From assembly GCA_029262065.1 (NCBI GenBank), contig JAJDAC010000038.1, positions 1 to 53,954 on the forward strand: DNA of 53,954 bases, in the 5' to 3' direction. Positions within the stretch are counted from its first letter, which is position 1, and each line of letters starts with the position of its first letter. This stretch comes from Candidatus Krumholzibacteriota bacterium (GTDB lineage: Bacteria; Krumholzibacteriota; Krumholzibacteriia; JAJRXK01). Below the pieces are notes generated by a model. The model ran no database searches. It saw only the letters and a list, made by a program, of their open reading frames with translations, and was not told the DNA's origin. Positions 1 to 8,805 of the stretch are shown here, in pieces. Position numbers and translations under genes: made by a program.

Positions 1-50
1 CCGGCGCTGAGAAGGATCCCCGCGATCGCCCAAAGAGCGTAGTATCTCAT
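1..50 (-). CDS. Secreted protein, 5' end only (probable beta-helix paralog)
   Basis: Only the first 16 codons are inside the window. Read on the minus strand they give MRYYALWAIAGILLSA, a typical signal-peptide start, preceded by a good ribosome binding site (TAGGAGC, about 5 bases before the ATG). The N-terminus resembles that of the complete beta-helix gene at 293..1471 (both contain ...ALWA.AGILL...), and the two leaders upstream are near-duplicates, so this is probably a tandem paralog whose body lies left of the window. The paralogy is inferred from the signal peptide and leader only. Confidence 0.6.
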   Translation of the reverse strand, partial: MRYYALWAIAGILLSA

Positions 51-244
51 GCTGCTCCTAACCAACGATTCTTCATCGATACACCACGAGTATAGACCAT
101 CTCCTTCGCTACCTCGGGTGCATGGTTGGTTTCCGAGTCCAGACACCGGGTGAATGATTCGAAGTCTAATATTCCAATTTGCAGCAGGTTACCCGGGTGA
201 AGCTGGAAGGTATCCACTCAGTGGACATGGGACCCGGGTCCCAT
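51..244 (-). repeat. Duplicated leader block, copy 1, with three palindromes
   Basis: This leader of the truncated gene at 1..50 matches the leader of the 293..1471 gene (copy 2, 1472..1671) over about 190 bases with scattered substitutions. The distal end carries three consecutive palindromes: ACCCGGGT (191..198), TCCAC-TCA-GTGGA (213..225) and the perfect 18-mer ATGGGACCCGGGTCCCAT (227..244). The same three occur in the same order in copy 2. It may combine the upstream gene's terminator with this gene's promoter; its role is not known. Confidence 0.7.
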
Positions 245-292
245 TGGGGGACTTGCGGAGGTGAACGGCGGCCCACTGACGGAAGCGGATCC

Positions 293-1471
293 TTATTGTC
301 CTCCGAACATGCTCCGAAACGAACTCATCGACTGCTTTCGCGTCGGAACCGGATCGGTCAGGAACGGTTCGAAGTCGATGAAGAGGGTGGTGATGTCGTC
401 GTCGTTGCCGTCGAGAATCGAAGCGGCGATCGCGACAGCGTCCGCAGTGCCCCAGTAGTTGTTGCGGAAGTCGGCGTGGAGCTCGGACCCGCCGGGGGAA
501 TTCGCCTTTACAGTCGTGCCTATTGGATGCGAATTCGTAATGTGGTTGCCCTGGAAATTTAGGCCAATAGCCGCGCTCCGGGAGATCTGAATCGTTGCGA
601 CGGAGTATTCACCTTCGAAAATGTTCCCCGCGCCGCTAAGGCCCGCGAAGGCCTGAAGACCGACAAGACCGCCACCGCTTACTCGATTGTCTACAAGATT
701 GAGAAACCCGCCGCTCGAGGATGCCAGGGAAATGAGTTGATCGGAGAAACGACAGTTCGAAACGGTAGTATAGCCTCCCAGAGTCGACTGGAACCCAATT
801 CGACCACCCTCGAATTCGCAGTTGTTGACTATGCTGCCCAGAGATTGCAAGTCGGCGCCAACGATATTCGACTCGAAGAAGCAACTATCAATAAGCACAT
901 TCTGATCGTTACCTGTCTTGAACACCAATATGCCCCGATCCTCACAGCCATCGAACTGACTGTTGAGAATCGTGGTTTCGTCGGGGGCAAAGCTCACAAC
1001 TCCCTGGTGACAAGCCGAGAACCTGGCATCGCGTACTGTGATGCTTTGACCAATGAACTCAACACCACTGCTCACGTTTCGAACAGTGATGTTCTCCAAC
1101 GAGACCGACTGTCCCGAGCTTACGACGATGCCGTAGGGGCCTGTTTCCAGGTCTGGGGCCGGCACTAATGGGCCGATCAAAACAGATGTTGCATCGTCGC
1201 CACGTATCGTGAGTACTTGCTGTGTGATGTGTGCTACTGAGTCGAACGTCGACCCAGAGACCGTGGAGGGGCGGATGTCGGTGTAGTTTCCCGGACCGAT
1301 GGAGATTGTATCTCCGCTGGCAGCGGCCGTCACCGCGTCGAACAGCACGGTGAAATCTCCAGTGCCGTCAGCAGCCACACGAATGGTCTCTGCACGCGGG
1401 GATCCCGAATGGAGAAGGATCCCCGCCCACAGAGCGAACCCCGCCATCGTCCAACGAACCAGATGTCCCAT
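293..1471 (-). CDS. Secreted right-handed parallel beta-helix repeat protein
   Basis: A 392-aa protein with a signal peptide (about residues 1-28, ending ..GSPRAET). It then starts the pectate-lyase-like pattern seen in secreted beta-helix proteins (DGTGDFTVLFDAVTAA..GDTISIGPG), followed by imperfect turns of about 22 residues rich in N and G (ITVRNVSSGVEF, ILNSQFDGCEDRG, LIDSCFFESN). The C-terminus has FRNNYWGT, a motif common in such proteins. The start is set by GAGGAGCAAC just before the ATG. Catalytic residues of a pectate lyase cannot be assigned, so it may be a polysaccharide-binding or lyase-like surface protein. There is no C-terminal sorting domain. Confidence 0.8.
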   Translation of the reverse strand: MGHLVRWTMAGFALWAGILLHSGSPRAETIRVAADGTGDFTVLFDAVTAAASGDTISIGPGNYTDIRPSTVSGSTFDSVAHITQQVLTIRGDDATSVLIGPLVPAPDLETGPYGIVVSSGQSVSLENITVRNVSSGVEFIGQSITVRDARFSACHQGVVSFAPDETTILNSQFDGCEDRGILVFKTGNDQNVLIDSCFFESNIVGADLQSLGSIVNNCEFEGGRIGFQSTLGGYTTVSNCRFSDQLISLASSSGGFLNLVDNRVSGGGLVGLQAFAGLSGAGNIFEGEYSVATIQISRSAAIGLNFQGNHITNSHPIGTTVKANSPGGSELHADFRNNYWGTADAVAIAASILDGNDDDITTLFIDFEPFLTDPVPTRKQSMSSFRSMFGGQ

Positions 1472-1671
1472 GTTGCTCCTCGCGAGGCCGGCTTCCCTTC
1501 ACCGATCGCCTACGAGTATAGCTGATCGTTCTCGTCGCCCCGGGGTGCACAGAGTCTCTGCGTGCAAGCATCATGTAGAACGCCCCGAAGTCTAACATTC
1601 GAATTTGAAGCAGGTTACCCGGGTGAACATTGAGAGGTGTCCACTTTGTGGACATGGGACCCGGGTCCCAT
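1472..1671 (-). repeat. Duplicated leader block, copy 2, with three palindromes
   Basis: Second copy of the block at 51..244. Shared runs include the CGAAGTCTAA and GCAGGTTACCCGGGTGAA regions. Palindromes: ACCCGGGT (1617..1624), GTCCAC-TTT-GTGGAC (1640..1654 region) and ATGGGACCCGGGTCCCAT (1654..1671). The stem of the middle palindrome is kept between copies while its loop changes (TCA to TTT), which suggests selection on structure or on a dyad-binding protein. It fills most of the 360-base gene-free stretch 1472..1831. Confidence 0.7.
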
Positions 1672-1684
1672 CGGAGGGGATTCG

Positions 1685-1736
1685 CGAAGGGTCCAGTCCC
1701 CGGAGGGGAAGTGGGAACCGGACCCTTCGTCTTTTT
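1685..1736. other. Strong inverted repeat with a T-run on the plus strand
   Basis: CGAAGGGTCC (1685..1694) pairs perfectly with GGACCCTTCG (1720..1729), and TTTTT follows at 1732..1736. It has the shape of a rho-independent terminator for plus-strand transcription, but no plus-strand gene lies upstream. For the minus-strand protease ending at 1832 it would be a 3' hairpin without a U-run. It could protect the 3' end or block antisense transcription. The rest of 1672..1831 shows nothing else recognisable. Confidence 0.5.
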
Positions 1737-1831
1737 CGCCGGTCCGTGGAGTGTGGGGCTCACGAGTTGGGCGCGCCTAAGAAAGCCAGCGCCGGGACAT
1801 CGTGGTTTCCGTTCTCACGGACTGGCGTGGC

Positions 1832-4800
1832 TTACTTCAGCAGCGTCATTGTCTTCGTCTGCTCGAAGTCGCCAGCGCGCAGTTGGTAGTAGTACGTGCC
1901 GCTGGCCACGGTGCGTCCCGTGTCGTCGGTGCCGTTCCATACCACTTCGCGGTTTGCGGGGCCTTCCTGGACTTCGCTTACCAGTGTGCGTACCAGTCGG
2001 CCCTGTACGTCGTAGATACTCAAGGCTACTTCGGCCGTGTTAGGCACCGAATAGCGGATCGTGGTCATTGGGTTAAAGGGATTCGGGTAGTTGCCGCCCA
2101 GCGTGAACGCGGTGGCGGGCTGATCGTCGACGCCCGTGGTGACGTCCAGGTAGAACGGACCGGCCACGTAGGGAGCGCTGGCGTTGCCCGCCTGATCGCT
2201 ACCCACGATCTGGAACATGATCGACTGGCTCACCAGGAACGGTGCAATCCACGTGGTCGAGTTGTCCACGAACTCCCCTTCGGCCAGCGTTGCGATCTCG
2301 TACCATGTGTCGCCGCCGTTGGGCGAGTACGACAACTCCACCATTGCTATCGCCTCGTTGCTCTCCCAGGAGATCTTGATCTCTTCGCCCTGGACGATTC
2401 GGTCTTCAGACGTGGGACCGGTCAGACCCACGGCGGGCGCGACGGTATCGATGATGAACGGTCCAATGTGATCCACCGCGCTGGCGTTGCCGGCCTTGTC
2501 CACGGTGGCCAGGTGGAAGTAGTAGGTACCGTCGGCCACATCGGCAAGCTGGAACGAAGTATCGAACCTTACATCGTCGGCGTGGGGCGTACCGTTGGGT
2601 TGGTTGTCGACGGCCATGATGTAGCCGTGGACACCCGACTCATTGTCGCTCGCTCCGTTCCAACTGACCTGGATCGTGTTGATGTTCGTGTAGCCCGGCG
2701 TCACGCTGGCGTCGAACTGGGCATTGGTAGGTGGCACCGTATCGATGAGAAACGGTCCCAGATGCAATACGTCGGGCACGTAGTTGCCGGCGTTGTCGGC
2801 CGCGATCATGTGTATGTAGTGGGTCCCATCGGCCAGCGGCTCACTGATGGTCTCCGGCAGTTGTACGCTGTACGTGTACTGCGCTGGAATCGTGGTGGGC
2901 TGACTGTCCCAGTGCACCAGGTACTGCGTGTTGCACTGGTCGTCGATCGCCGGGTCCCAGCGAACGTCGACGGTGTTGTCGTTGCTCCACTCGCTGACCG
3001 TATGCGTAGGGCTCATGATCCACGCGGGTTGCGACGGTGCCTGGTCATCGACCCAGAAGGTGTTGCAGCCACTCCACGGGCTGACCAGCTCACAGCTCAA
3101 CGATCGCACCCGCCACGTGTAGTGGCCCGCCGTCTGGTTGGGCAGGTGGAACACATTGGTGGGGCTGGCAATGATGGTTCCCGTGCTGCAGTCGGCACCC
3201 GGCGCCTGCGAAACCACGTATTGGATTTCGTAGCTGGTGGCGTCGTCCACGGCGTTCCATGTCATGGAAGGCGACGTGCCCATGCACGTGTAGGCTTCGG
3301 GAGGGTAGAACGCCGACGGAGCGTCGACCGACAGGGCCCGCGTGGTGAACTCGCGGCACGTGGTCCAGCTACCGTAGTTGCCGCAGGCACCCTGGGCCCG
3401 CACCTGATAGTGATAGGTCGTGGAAGGCGTCAGCTGCGTATAGGTGTGATCGGACCACGCCTTGGTGACGGGCGGCGTCGGCCAACCACACGTTGTCGCA
3501 ATGCGAATCTGATAGGCCTGGGCACCAGGCACATCCTGCCAGTCGATCGTGGCGCCCTGGGGGTTCACGCACTGCATGCCATCGGGCGGTCCGTAGAAGG
3601 TAGCCAAGCCGGGCGTGTCGACGGTGGTGAATTCGCGACACGTCGCCCAATTGCTCGTGCCCCCGCAGGCATTGCGGGTGCGCGCGCGCCAGTGATACGT
3701 GGTTCCCGTGCTCAGATTGTTCAGTACGTACGTGTCGACAGCACCCACCTGGTACGTCGTGCCGCCACCGCAAACCGTTCCGACCTGGATGTCGTACCCG
3801 GTCGCGCCCGCTACCGCGTTCCAATGCAGTAGTACACCGTTCGTGGGTTCACACGTGGCATTGTCGTTGGGATCGAACAGCGGTGGGATGAATGGAGTAG
3901 GGCACTGCACGGTGAACGTGTCCTGATCCATGGGACCGGTGACGTTGTTGTTGGTGTTGTAGTCGGGCGTATCCAGAATCACGCCCAGGAATTTCTGGCC
4001 GCTCGATGTGTTCGCGGGAATGATCGGTCCAGGGATAGACACGATATGCGTGCCGTTGGGTCCCAGGTTCAGGTTCACGCCGTAGGTGCCCAGCAGCACG
4101 TCGGCCGACGAGATGATGTTGTTGTTCGACATGTAGATGCGGTAGTTGGCGGTTCCAACGTAGGCCGTCTGCGCGTAGTTGTGGATGCGGAAACTGACCG
4201 AGTTGATGTTGTCGCCGGCGTTCATCACGTTTTCGTCCATGTTTACGAACACCGGAATCAGATCGGCCAGCAACGGTCGATCGGTTGCAATCCAACCGCC
4301 GATGTTGCTGTACTTGCCCGACGTAAGGGCCACGTCGTTGGTGGTGTCGATGCGGTTGCTCTGGATAAGAATGCCGCGCACGATGCTACCGTCCATGGCG
4401 CCCGAACCGCTGGCGCCGCCGAACGAGGCCAGGTCGAACTGACGGTAGTTGCCGCCGCAGCTATCGAAATTTCCCGAGTGCGTGTACATGAACTCGCCGT
4501 CGTAGGGCATTTCGGCGGGGTAGCTGTAATGCCGCCAGGTACCGCTTTCCCAGGCACTGCACGACGAGTCGTAGCCGTAGCCACGCCAGCCCACGAGTGA
4601 GCCCAATGGGCGATCGAGCGTAATGACGCCCACGTCGTGCTCGCCGTCTTCGTTCTGCGTCCAGCCGGTCCAGGAGCGAAGCTGCGTGGCTTGCGCGCTG
4701 CCCCACGGTCCCGATCCGCTTTCGTAGCCAGGAACCACGGTGATGCTCTGGGCCCAGTCGTCGACGTTGGAATCGTGCTTGTACATGCAGTGCCCGGCCG

Positions 4801-5371
4801 TGATCACGTGCATGGGATCGATCATCGTGCCCGTGCAGACGCGATTGAGCATGTTGCCGTTGCCGTCGATGTACGTCATGAACAGCTTCACATGTTTGGG
4901 GTTGGTGCTGTAGGTGGGGTCGTTGACGATGGTCCAGTTGCTGAAGTTCTTGGCCTCGAGCAGTCCGTCGTCGTCCAGGTCGCGTAGCAGCGATCCTTCG
5001 CCGCCGGGAACGAAGTCGCTTCCCAGAATGTCGGCCAGCGGCACACCGTCTTCGGTTCGCGTGGTTCCGTTGGTCAGGTCGTGGGTAACCAACTTGCCGG
5101 CCGATGCGGTGAGCGACTTCGCGGTTTGCAGCGCGGGCATTTCCATGGGCTTGGCCGTGCGCATGAGCTCTTCCAGGTCGACGGTCAGCACCGACCCTTC
5201 GTCGCGGATCTCCACGCCCGCGTTGGCCGCGGCCAGTGCTGAAGCGGAGTTCAACAGTGACGCGGTGGACAACAAAAGGATCGCCGCGAGAAGAAGCTGG
5301 CCACGTGAGAGCTTGGTACGTGGGGGCTTGGTACGTGAGGGCTTGGTACGTGAGGGCTTGGTGCGATGCAT
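1832..5371 (-). CDS. Secreted trypsin/V8-like serine protease with CARDB, fibronectin-III and sorting domains
   Basis: A 1179-aa exported peptidase. After a basic, repetitive N-terminus and a signal peptide (to about residue 48) there is a chymotrypsin-fold domain with a visible triad: His194 in ITAGHC, Asp246 in HDVGVITLD and Ser321 in GGASGSG. Next come a CARDB-like domain (about 385-500), three Cys-containing Fn3-like domains (about 510-790), three Ig-like domains (about 790-1080) and a C-terminal FlgD-like sorting module (NYPNPFNPMTTIRY .. YDVQGRLVRTL .. SGTYYYQL). A longer start 19 codons upstream is open, but AGGAG lies correctly before MHRTKP at 5371. It follows the kinase gene on the same strand after 137 bases, so it may belong to that regulatory unit. 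Substrate unknown. Confidence 0.88.
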   Translation of the reverse strand: MHRTKPSRTKPSRTKPPRTKLSRGQLLLAAILLLSTASLLNSASALAAANAGVEIRDEGSVLTVDLEELMRTAKPMEMPALQTAKSLTASAGKLVTHDLTNGTTRTEDGVPLADILGSDFVPGGEGSLLRDLDDDGLLEAKNFSNWTIVNDPTYSTNPKHVKLFMTYIDGNGNMLNRVCTGTMIDPMHVITAGHCMYKHDSNVDDWAQSITVVPGYESGSGPWGSAQATQLRSWTGWTQNEDGEHDVGVITLDRPLGSLVGWRGYGYDSSCSAWESGTWRHYSYPAEMPYDGEFMYTHSGNFDSCGGNYRQFDLASFGGASGSGAMDGSIVRGILIQSNRIDTTNDVALTSGKYSNIGGWIATDRPLLADLIPVFVNMDENVMNAGDNINSVSFRIHNYAQTAYVGTANYRIYMSNNNIISSADVLLGTYGVNLNLGPNGTHIVSIPGPIIPANTSSGQKFLGVILDTPDYNTNNNVTGPMDQDTFTVQCPTPFIPPLFDPNDNATCEPTNGVLLHWNAVAGATGYDIQVGTVCGGGTTYQVGAVDTYVLNNLSTGTTYHWRARTRNACGGTSNWATCREFTTVDTPGLATFYGPPDGMQCVNPQGATIDWQDVPGAQAYQIRIATTCGWPTPPVTKAWSDHTYTQLTPSTTYHYQVRAQGACGNYGSWTTCREFTTRALSVDAPSAFYPPEAYTCMGTSPSMTWNAVDDATSYEIQYVVSQAPGADCSTGTIIASPTNVFHLPNQTAGHYTWRVRSLSCELVSPWSGCNTFWVDDQAPSQPAWIMSPTHTVSEWSNDNTVDVRWDPAIDDQCNTQYLVHWDSQPTTIPAQYTYSVQLPETISEPLADGTHYIHMIAADNAGNYVPDVLHLGPFLIDTVPPTNAQFDASVTPGYTNINTIQVSWNGASDNESGVHGYIMAVDNQPNGTPHADDVRFDTSFQLADVADGTYYFHLATVDKAGNASAVDHIGPFIIDTVAPAVGLTGPTSEDRIVQGEEIKISWESNEAIAMVELSYSPNGGDTWYEIATLAEGEFVDNSTTWIAPFLVSQSIMFQIVGSDQAGNASAPYVAGPFYLDVTTGVDDQPATAFTLGGNYPNPFNPMTTIRYSVPNTAEVALSIYDVQGRLVRTLVSEVQEGPANREVVWNGTDDTGRTVASGTYYYQLRAGDFEQTKTMTLLK
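5296..5367. repeat. 15-bp in-frame tandem repeat in the protease N-terminus
   Basis: Four 15-base units, GCTTGGTACGTGAGG and variants, at 5311..5325, 5326..5340, 5341..5355 and 5356..5370, with a degenerate fifth before them. On the coding strand they give repeated TKPSR-type pentapeptides that form the positively charged n-region of the signal peptide. Copy-number change would keep the frame. Confidence 0.85.
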
Positions 5372-5455
5372 GGTTCGGACTCCTGGAGGTTGCTTAGGAC
5401 GTTTGGGCGCCAGCGCGCCCCTACCCATGCAACGGCCCAGGGGGGTCGATCCGAA

Positions 5456-5481
5456 CAGGCCCCGGCGGGTGGCCGGGCCTG
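5456..5481. other. GC-rich hairpin between kinase and protease genes
   Basis: CAGGCCCCGGC (5456..5466) pairs with GCCGGGCCTG (5472..5481) with one bulged base. It lies in the 137-base gap between the kinase stop and the protease start. No U-run follows on the minus strand, so it may be an attenuator or processing site rather than a full terminator. Confidence 0.35.
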
Positions 5482-5508
5482 GTCTCTAACTCACATTTTT
5501 ACAGTGCT

Positions 5509-8058
5509 TTATGGGCCTGATTGGGGGTTGGCCAACACCACCAGGGCCTGCTGAACGCCCACTACCTTCTCGTGATCGTCGGGCAGGAAGTTGCGATACG
5601 CCGCCAGTGCTTCCCGGTACGACCTGGCCGCCGCGTCGTTATCACCCTCGCCGGCCAGCAGCTCACCCAGGGCCACCAACGAGTTAGCCTCGAGCATCGA
5701 TCCCGGGCCGAACGACCCGCGGAAGATGCCCACGGCGGCCTGGTACATTTCGATGGCATCGGCGTTCTTGCCCTGAGCTCTCAGCATGTTGGCCAGATCG
5801 TTTGTGAAGATTCCCTGCATGTCCTGGTCGGTGTCGAATTCCTCGAACATGGCAAGCGATTCGCGTAGCAGCGCCTCACTCTCGGCCTGACGGTCGGGAA
5901 AGTTTCCCAGGAAACGCCCAAGCGTGCCCAGGCTGTTGGCTAGTGCGACGTGCGATCCGCCGTGGACATTCTGGTAAAGCTGACGATCGATGTTCACGGC
6001 TTCGGTGAAGTGTTTCTCGGCCAACTCCAGGTTGTCCTGACGAAGCGCGTACCAGCCCAGCCCAGCCAGCAACGGCGAAAGTTCCGGCTGCACGCGCCCG
6101 CCCAGTTCTTCGAAGATCTGAATCGCCTCGTTGTACAGCTGCTCTACGCCTTCGTCTTCGCCCTTCACGGAAAGGAATTCTCCCAGCAGGTACAGCGCGT
6201 TTGCATAGTCCTTGCTCAGACGCACCTTCTGTTTGCGAAACAGTTCCACCGACTGGCGGAACTGGGTCTCGCTTTCGGCCATGTCGCCGGTGTGATGAAG
6301 TGTGGAGCCCATATGGAACCTGACCTTGGCCTCGCTTTCCAGGTGGTTGCCGGGCAGCTGGGCGAACATGGCCAGTGATTCCCGAAGCGTTGCCAGGGCC
6401 GCGTGGACGTCACCGCCATCGCGTTGCACCACGCCCAGTTCCATGAGCAGCGTGGCTAGTTGTTCGCTTTGCCCGTCGGCTTCCCGCAGCGTTTCGATGG
6501 CTTCGCTCAACAGATCCAGAGAGGAAGCGTCCAGGCCCAGTTCGTAGTACACCTCGCCCAGCACCGACATCATCGAGGCTCGCGTGTGCGGATCGGAAAC
6601 CTGCGTGCGTACGCGCAGCGCACCGCGGTCGAGCAGTTGACGCGCGGTGATGGACTCACCTTCGTTCGACGCGGGATTGGTCAACTCGAACAGGTCGGCC
6701 AGGAACGCGCTTATCTCCTGCGCACGGTCGCGTTCGCGCGCCACTTCGGCGGCCTGTTGCGAAGTAACCACTGCGAATCGGAAGGAGGCCACGACCAACG
6801 CGATCAACATGAGTAGGCCCATGCTGGCGCCAATGGCCGCGACCTTGTTACGTCGCAAGAAGCGCGATGTCGTGTAGGCCAGGCTCTCGCCACGGGCCCG
6901 GATAGGGAACCCAGACAGGAAACGCCGCACGTCGTCGGCGAAGTAGGCCACCGACACGTACCGCCGCGATGGATCCTTGCGAAGGGACATGAGAAGAATC
7001 TTGTCGAGGTCGCCGCGAAGCCGCCTTTTCAGGCCACGCACCGATTCCTGGCGGGCCTGCGCAATGCGTTGACTCCGTTGTTCGCTGGGCCGATCGGTAA
7101 CGGACCCTTGGAGTCGGGCGCTTGGAGTGCTGACGTTTTCCTCGAGCACCGCTTTCAGAACCGAAGCAGCGCTACGGTCCTTCAAGTCGTAGGGGGCCAA
7201 ACCCGTCAGTAGTTCGTACAGCACCACGCCCAGGGAGTAGACGTCCGATGCCGTGGTGATCGTTTCACCCAGCAACTGTTCGGGGCTGGCGTAGGCCGGT
7301 GTCATGATGCGTGTAGCCGGCGCATTCGCCTCGGGTTTGTCCTGCACCAGTTTGGCGATGCCGAAGTCGAGTAGCTTGGCCGTGCGGTCTTTCGTGATGA
7401 ATATGTTGGATGGCTTCAGGTCGCGATGGATGACCAGGCTGCGGTGGGCGAAGGCAACCGCCTCGCAGACATCCAGGAACAGGTGCAAGCGATCTTCCAC
7501 CGGCAGCGAGCGCTCGTCGCAGTAGTCGGTAATGGGCGCGCCTTCGACGTACTCCATTACGAAGTATGGTGTGCCGTCTTCGGCCACGCCGCCGTCGAGC
7601 AAGCGGGCGATGTTCGGGTGTTCCAGCCGGGCCAGGATGCGGCGTTCTTCAGAGAACCGTCGACGGGCTTCGGGGTTGGCCGCCGCGCCCATCGGCAACA
7701 ATTTCAAGGCGCCGCGTTGTTCGAAGTCGTCGGTGTTGCGCTGGGCCATGTACACGGCACCCATGCCGCCGCGTCCCAGTAGCCGTCCCAATGTCCACGA
7801 GCCCAGGCGACGGCCCTTCAGGTCGGCGGCTGCGGGCACGGTGTCGTTCGCGCCGTCGGTGGTCATGCCTGCACGCCCGGCCAGCCCGTCGAAGTAGGCA
7901 TCGGCTTCGTCCGATGCCGACAGGAGCGACCCAACTTCGCGTTCGAGTTCGTTATCTCCGTGGCATTGTTCGCGTACGAACGCGTTTCGCTCGGCCGCCG
8001 GCATTTCCAGGGCTCGAGCCAGAAGGTCCTGTACCCGCTCGAATCGTTGCGGGTCCAT
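5509..8058 (-). CDS. Transmembrane serine/threonine protein kinase with TPR sensor domain
   Basis: An 849-aa Hanks-type kinase. After an N-terminal segment (residues 1-80) of the kind that precedes kinases paired with ECF sigma factors, the kinase domain has the glycine loop GRGGMG (95-100), invariant Lys119, catalytic HRDLKPSN (211-218), DFG (231-233) and the SPE activation-segment end (258-260), so it should be active. One membrane helix (about 406-430) is followed by about 400 residues of helical TPR-like repeats, predicted to be extracytoplasmic. The ATG overlaps the upstream sigma-factor stop by one base (TGATG), implying translational coupling. Likely role: sensing an external signal and phosphorylating the sigma factor or a partner. 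Confidence 0.93.
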   Translation of the reverse strand: MDPQRFERVQDLLARALEMPAAERNAFVREQCHGDNELEREVGSLLSASDEADAYFDGLAGRAGMTTDGANDTVPAAADLKGRRLGSWTLGRLLGRGGMGAVYMAQRNTDDFEQRGALKLLPMGAAANPEARRRFSEERRILARLEHPNIARLLDGGVAEDGTPYFVMEYVEGAPITDYCDERSLPVEDRLHLFLDVCEAVAFAHRSLVIHRDLKPSNIFITKDRTAKLLDFGIAKLVQDKPEANAPATRIMTPAYASPEQLLGETITTASDVYSLGVVLYELLTGLAPYDLKDRSAASVLKAVLEENVSTPSARLQGSVTDRPSEQRSQRIAQARQESVRGLKRRLRGDLDKILLMSLRKDPSRRYVSVAYFADDVRRFLSGFPIRARGESLAYTTSRFLRRNKVAAIGASMGLLMLIALVVASFRFAVVTSQQAAEVARERDRAQEISAFLADLFELTNPASNEGESITARQLLDRGALRVRTQVSDPHTRASMMSVLGEVYYELGLDASSLDLLSEAIETLREADGQSEQLATLLMELGVVQRDGGDVHAALATLRESLAMFAQLPGNHLESEAKVRFHMGSTLHHTGDMAESETQFRQSVELFRKQKVRLSKDYANALYLLGEFLSVKGEDEGVEQLYNEAIQIFEELGGRVQPELSPLLAGLGWYALRQDNLELAEKHFTEAVNIDRQLYQNVHGGSHVALANSLGTLGRFLGNFPDRQAESEALLRESLAMFEEFDTDQDMQGIFTNDLANMLRAQGKNADAIEMYQAAVGIFRGSFGPGSMLEANSLVALGELLAGEGDNDAAARSYREALAAYRNFLPDDHEKVVGVQQALVVLANPQSGP

Positions 8059-8633
8059 CAGGCGCCGCCGGAGTCGCCGTGCATTTCACGGTATAGCCAG
8101 GCACGCGCCGCCGACCAGTCGCGTTTCACGGTAGCGGGCGAGATGTTCAGGGCTTCGGCGGTTTCCGCAATGTCGAAACCCGCGAAGAACAAGCATTCCA
8201 CGACGTGACCCTGCCGCGCACTCATGGCTTCGAGTTTCTTCAGCGCGATATTTAGGGCGACAAGTTCTTCGGCTGCGTCCTTGGCCACGGCGTCCGCTTC
8301 GCTCAGCGTAACGTGATCGGCGTCACCGCCGCGTTTGGCCGCGTTCTTCTTTTCGGCGTAGTTGATGAGGACCTGGCGCATGGCCTTGGCGGCCACGGCA
8401 AAGAAATGGCCGCGGTTGGAATACTGCGACCCCGGTTGGGCGGCTACCTTTATATAGGCTTCGTGGATGAGACCCGTGGTGTCCAGGGTGTGGTTGCCCT
8501 GCCATTGGCGTCGTCGCGACTTGGCAATTTGCCGGAGTCGGGGGTACACCGAGGCAAATACCTCATCCATCGCGCCCTGCTCGCCCTGGCCGGCGGCTTC
8601 GAGCAGACGCGTAATGTCGCTGAAATCATCCAT
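8058..8633 (-). CDS. ECF-type RNA polymerase sigma factor, TIGR02999-like
   Basis: A 191-aa sigma-70-family factor. Region 2 lies in the N-terminal half (DEVFASVYPRLRQIAKSRRR .. LDTTGLIHEAYIKV), a pattern characteristic of the TIGR02999 group often found beside Ser/Thr kinases. Region 4 lies near the C-terminus (VECLFFAGFDIAETAEALNI, then SPATVKRDWSAARAWLYREM, a helix-turn-helix). The start at 8633 is chosen over one ten codons upstream because GGGAG sits at proper spacing. The stop overlaps the kinase ATG. No anti-sigma gene is visible, so control through the co-transcribed kinase is the simplest model. Confidence 0.9.
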   Translation of the reverse strand: MDDFSDITRLLEAAGQGEQGAMDEVFASVYPRLRQIAKSRRRQWQGNHTLDTTGLIHEAYIKVAAQPGSQYSNRGHFFAVAAKAMRQVLINYAEKKNAAKRGGDADHVTLSEADAVAKDAAEELVALNIALKKLEAMSARQGHVVECLFFAGFDIAETAEALNISPATVKRDWSAARAWLYREMHGDSGGA

Positions 8634-8689
8634 TTCGAGACTCCCTGCGCAATCCTGCCACACCGCGGGGACATGTCACAACTTCGCGG

Positions 8690-8720
8690 TTGACATATTT
8701 TGATAATGATAATAATTTTC
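8690..8720 (+). promoter_or_regulatory. Fur box over a promoter for the porin-FMN-ApbE operon
   Basis: Bases 8702..8720 read GATAATGATAATAATTTTC, matching 17 of 19 positions of the classical Fur box GATAATGATAATCATTATC. A consensus -35 TTGACA lies at 8690..8695, with AATAAT 15 bases further (8711..8716), so the box covers the core promoter, the standard arrangement for Fur repression by Fe(II). The segment is strikingly AT-rich in a GC-rich window. It lies in the 172-base divergent gap between the sigma factor and the porin; the porin direction fits best, but an effect on the sigma gene is possible. Confidence 0.8.
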
Positions 8721-8805
8721 AATTTCAATTGGCGGGGTACTTGCACAGACAACCCCACCAATGGCGCATCTCATTGCCGGCAATCCGGCTTAGAAGGGTC
8801 TCCCA

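Noticed and set aside
1685-1736. Terminator of the minus-strand protease
   Set aside because: The T-run is on the plus strand, so it cannot be a standard intrinsic terminator for that gene; kept only as a hairpin.
1802-3832. 676-codon plus-strand open frame
   Set aside because: Antisense to the secreted protease, with Arg/Val/His-rich composition and no domain; the minus-strand frame has catalytic motifs and Fn3 domains. A GC-rich shadow.
5372-5428. N-terminal extension of the protease from an earlier ATG
   Set aside because: It would add a charged tail before the signal peptide and place the good AGGAG site inside the gene.
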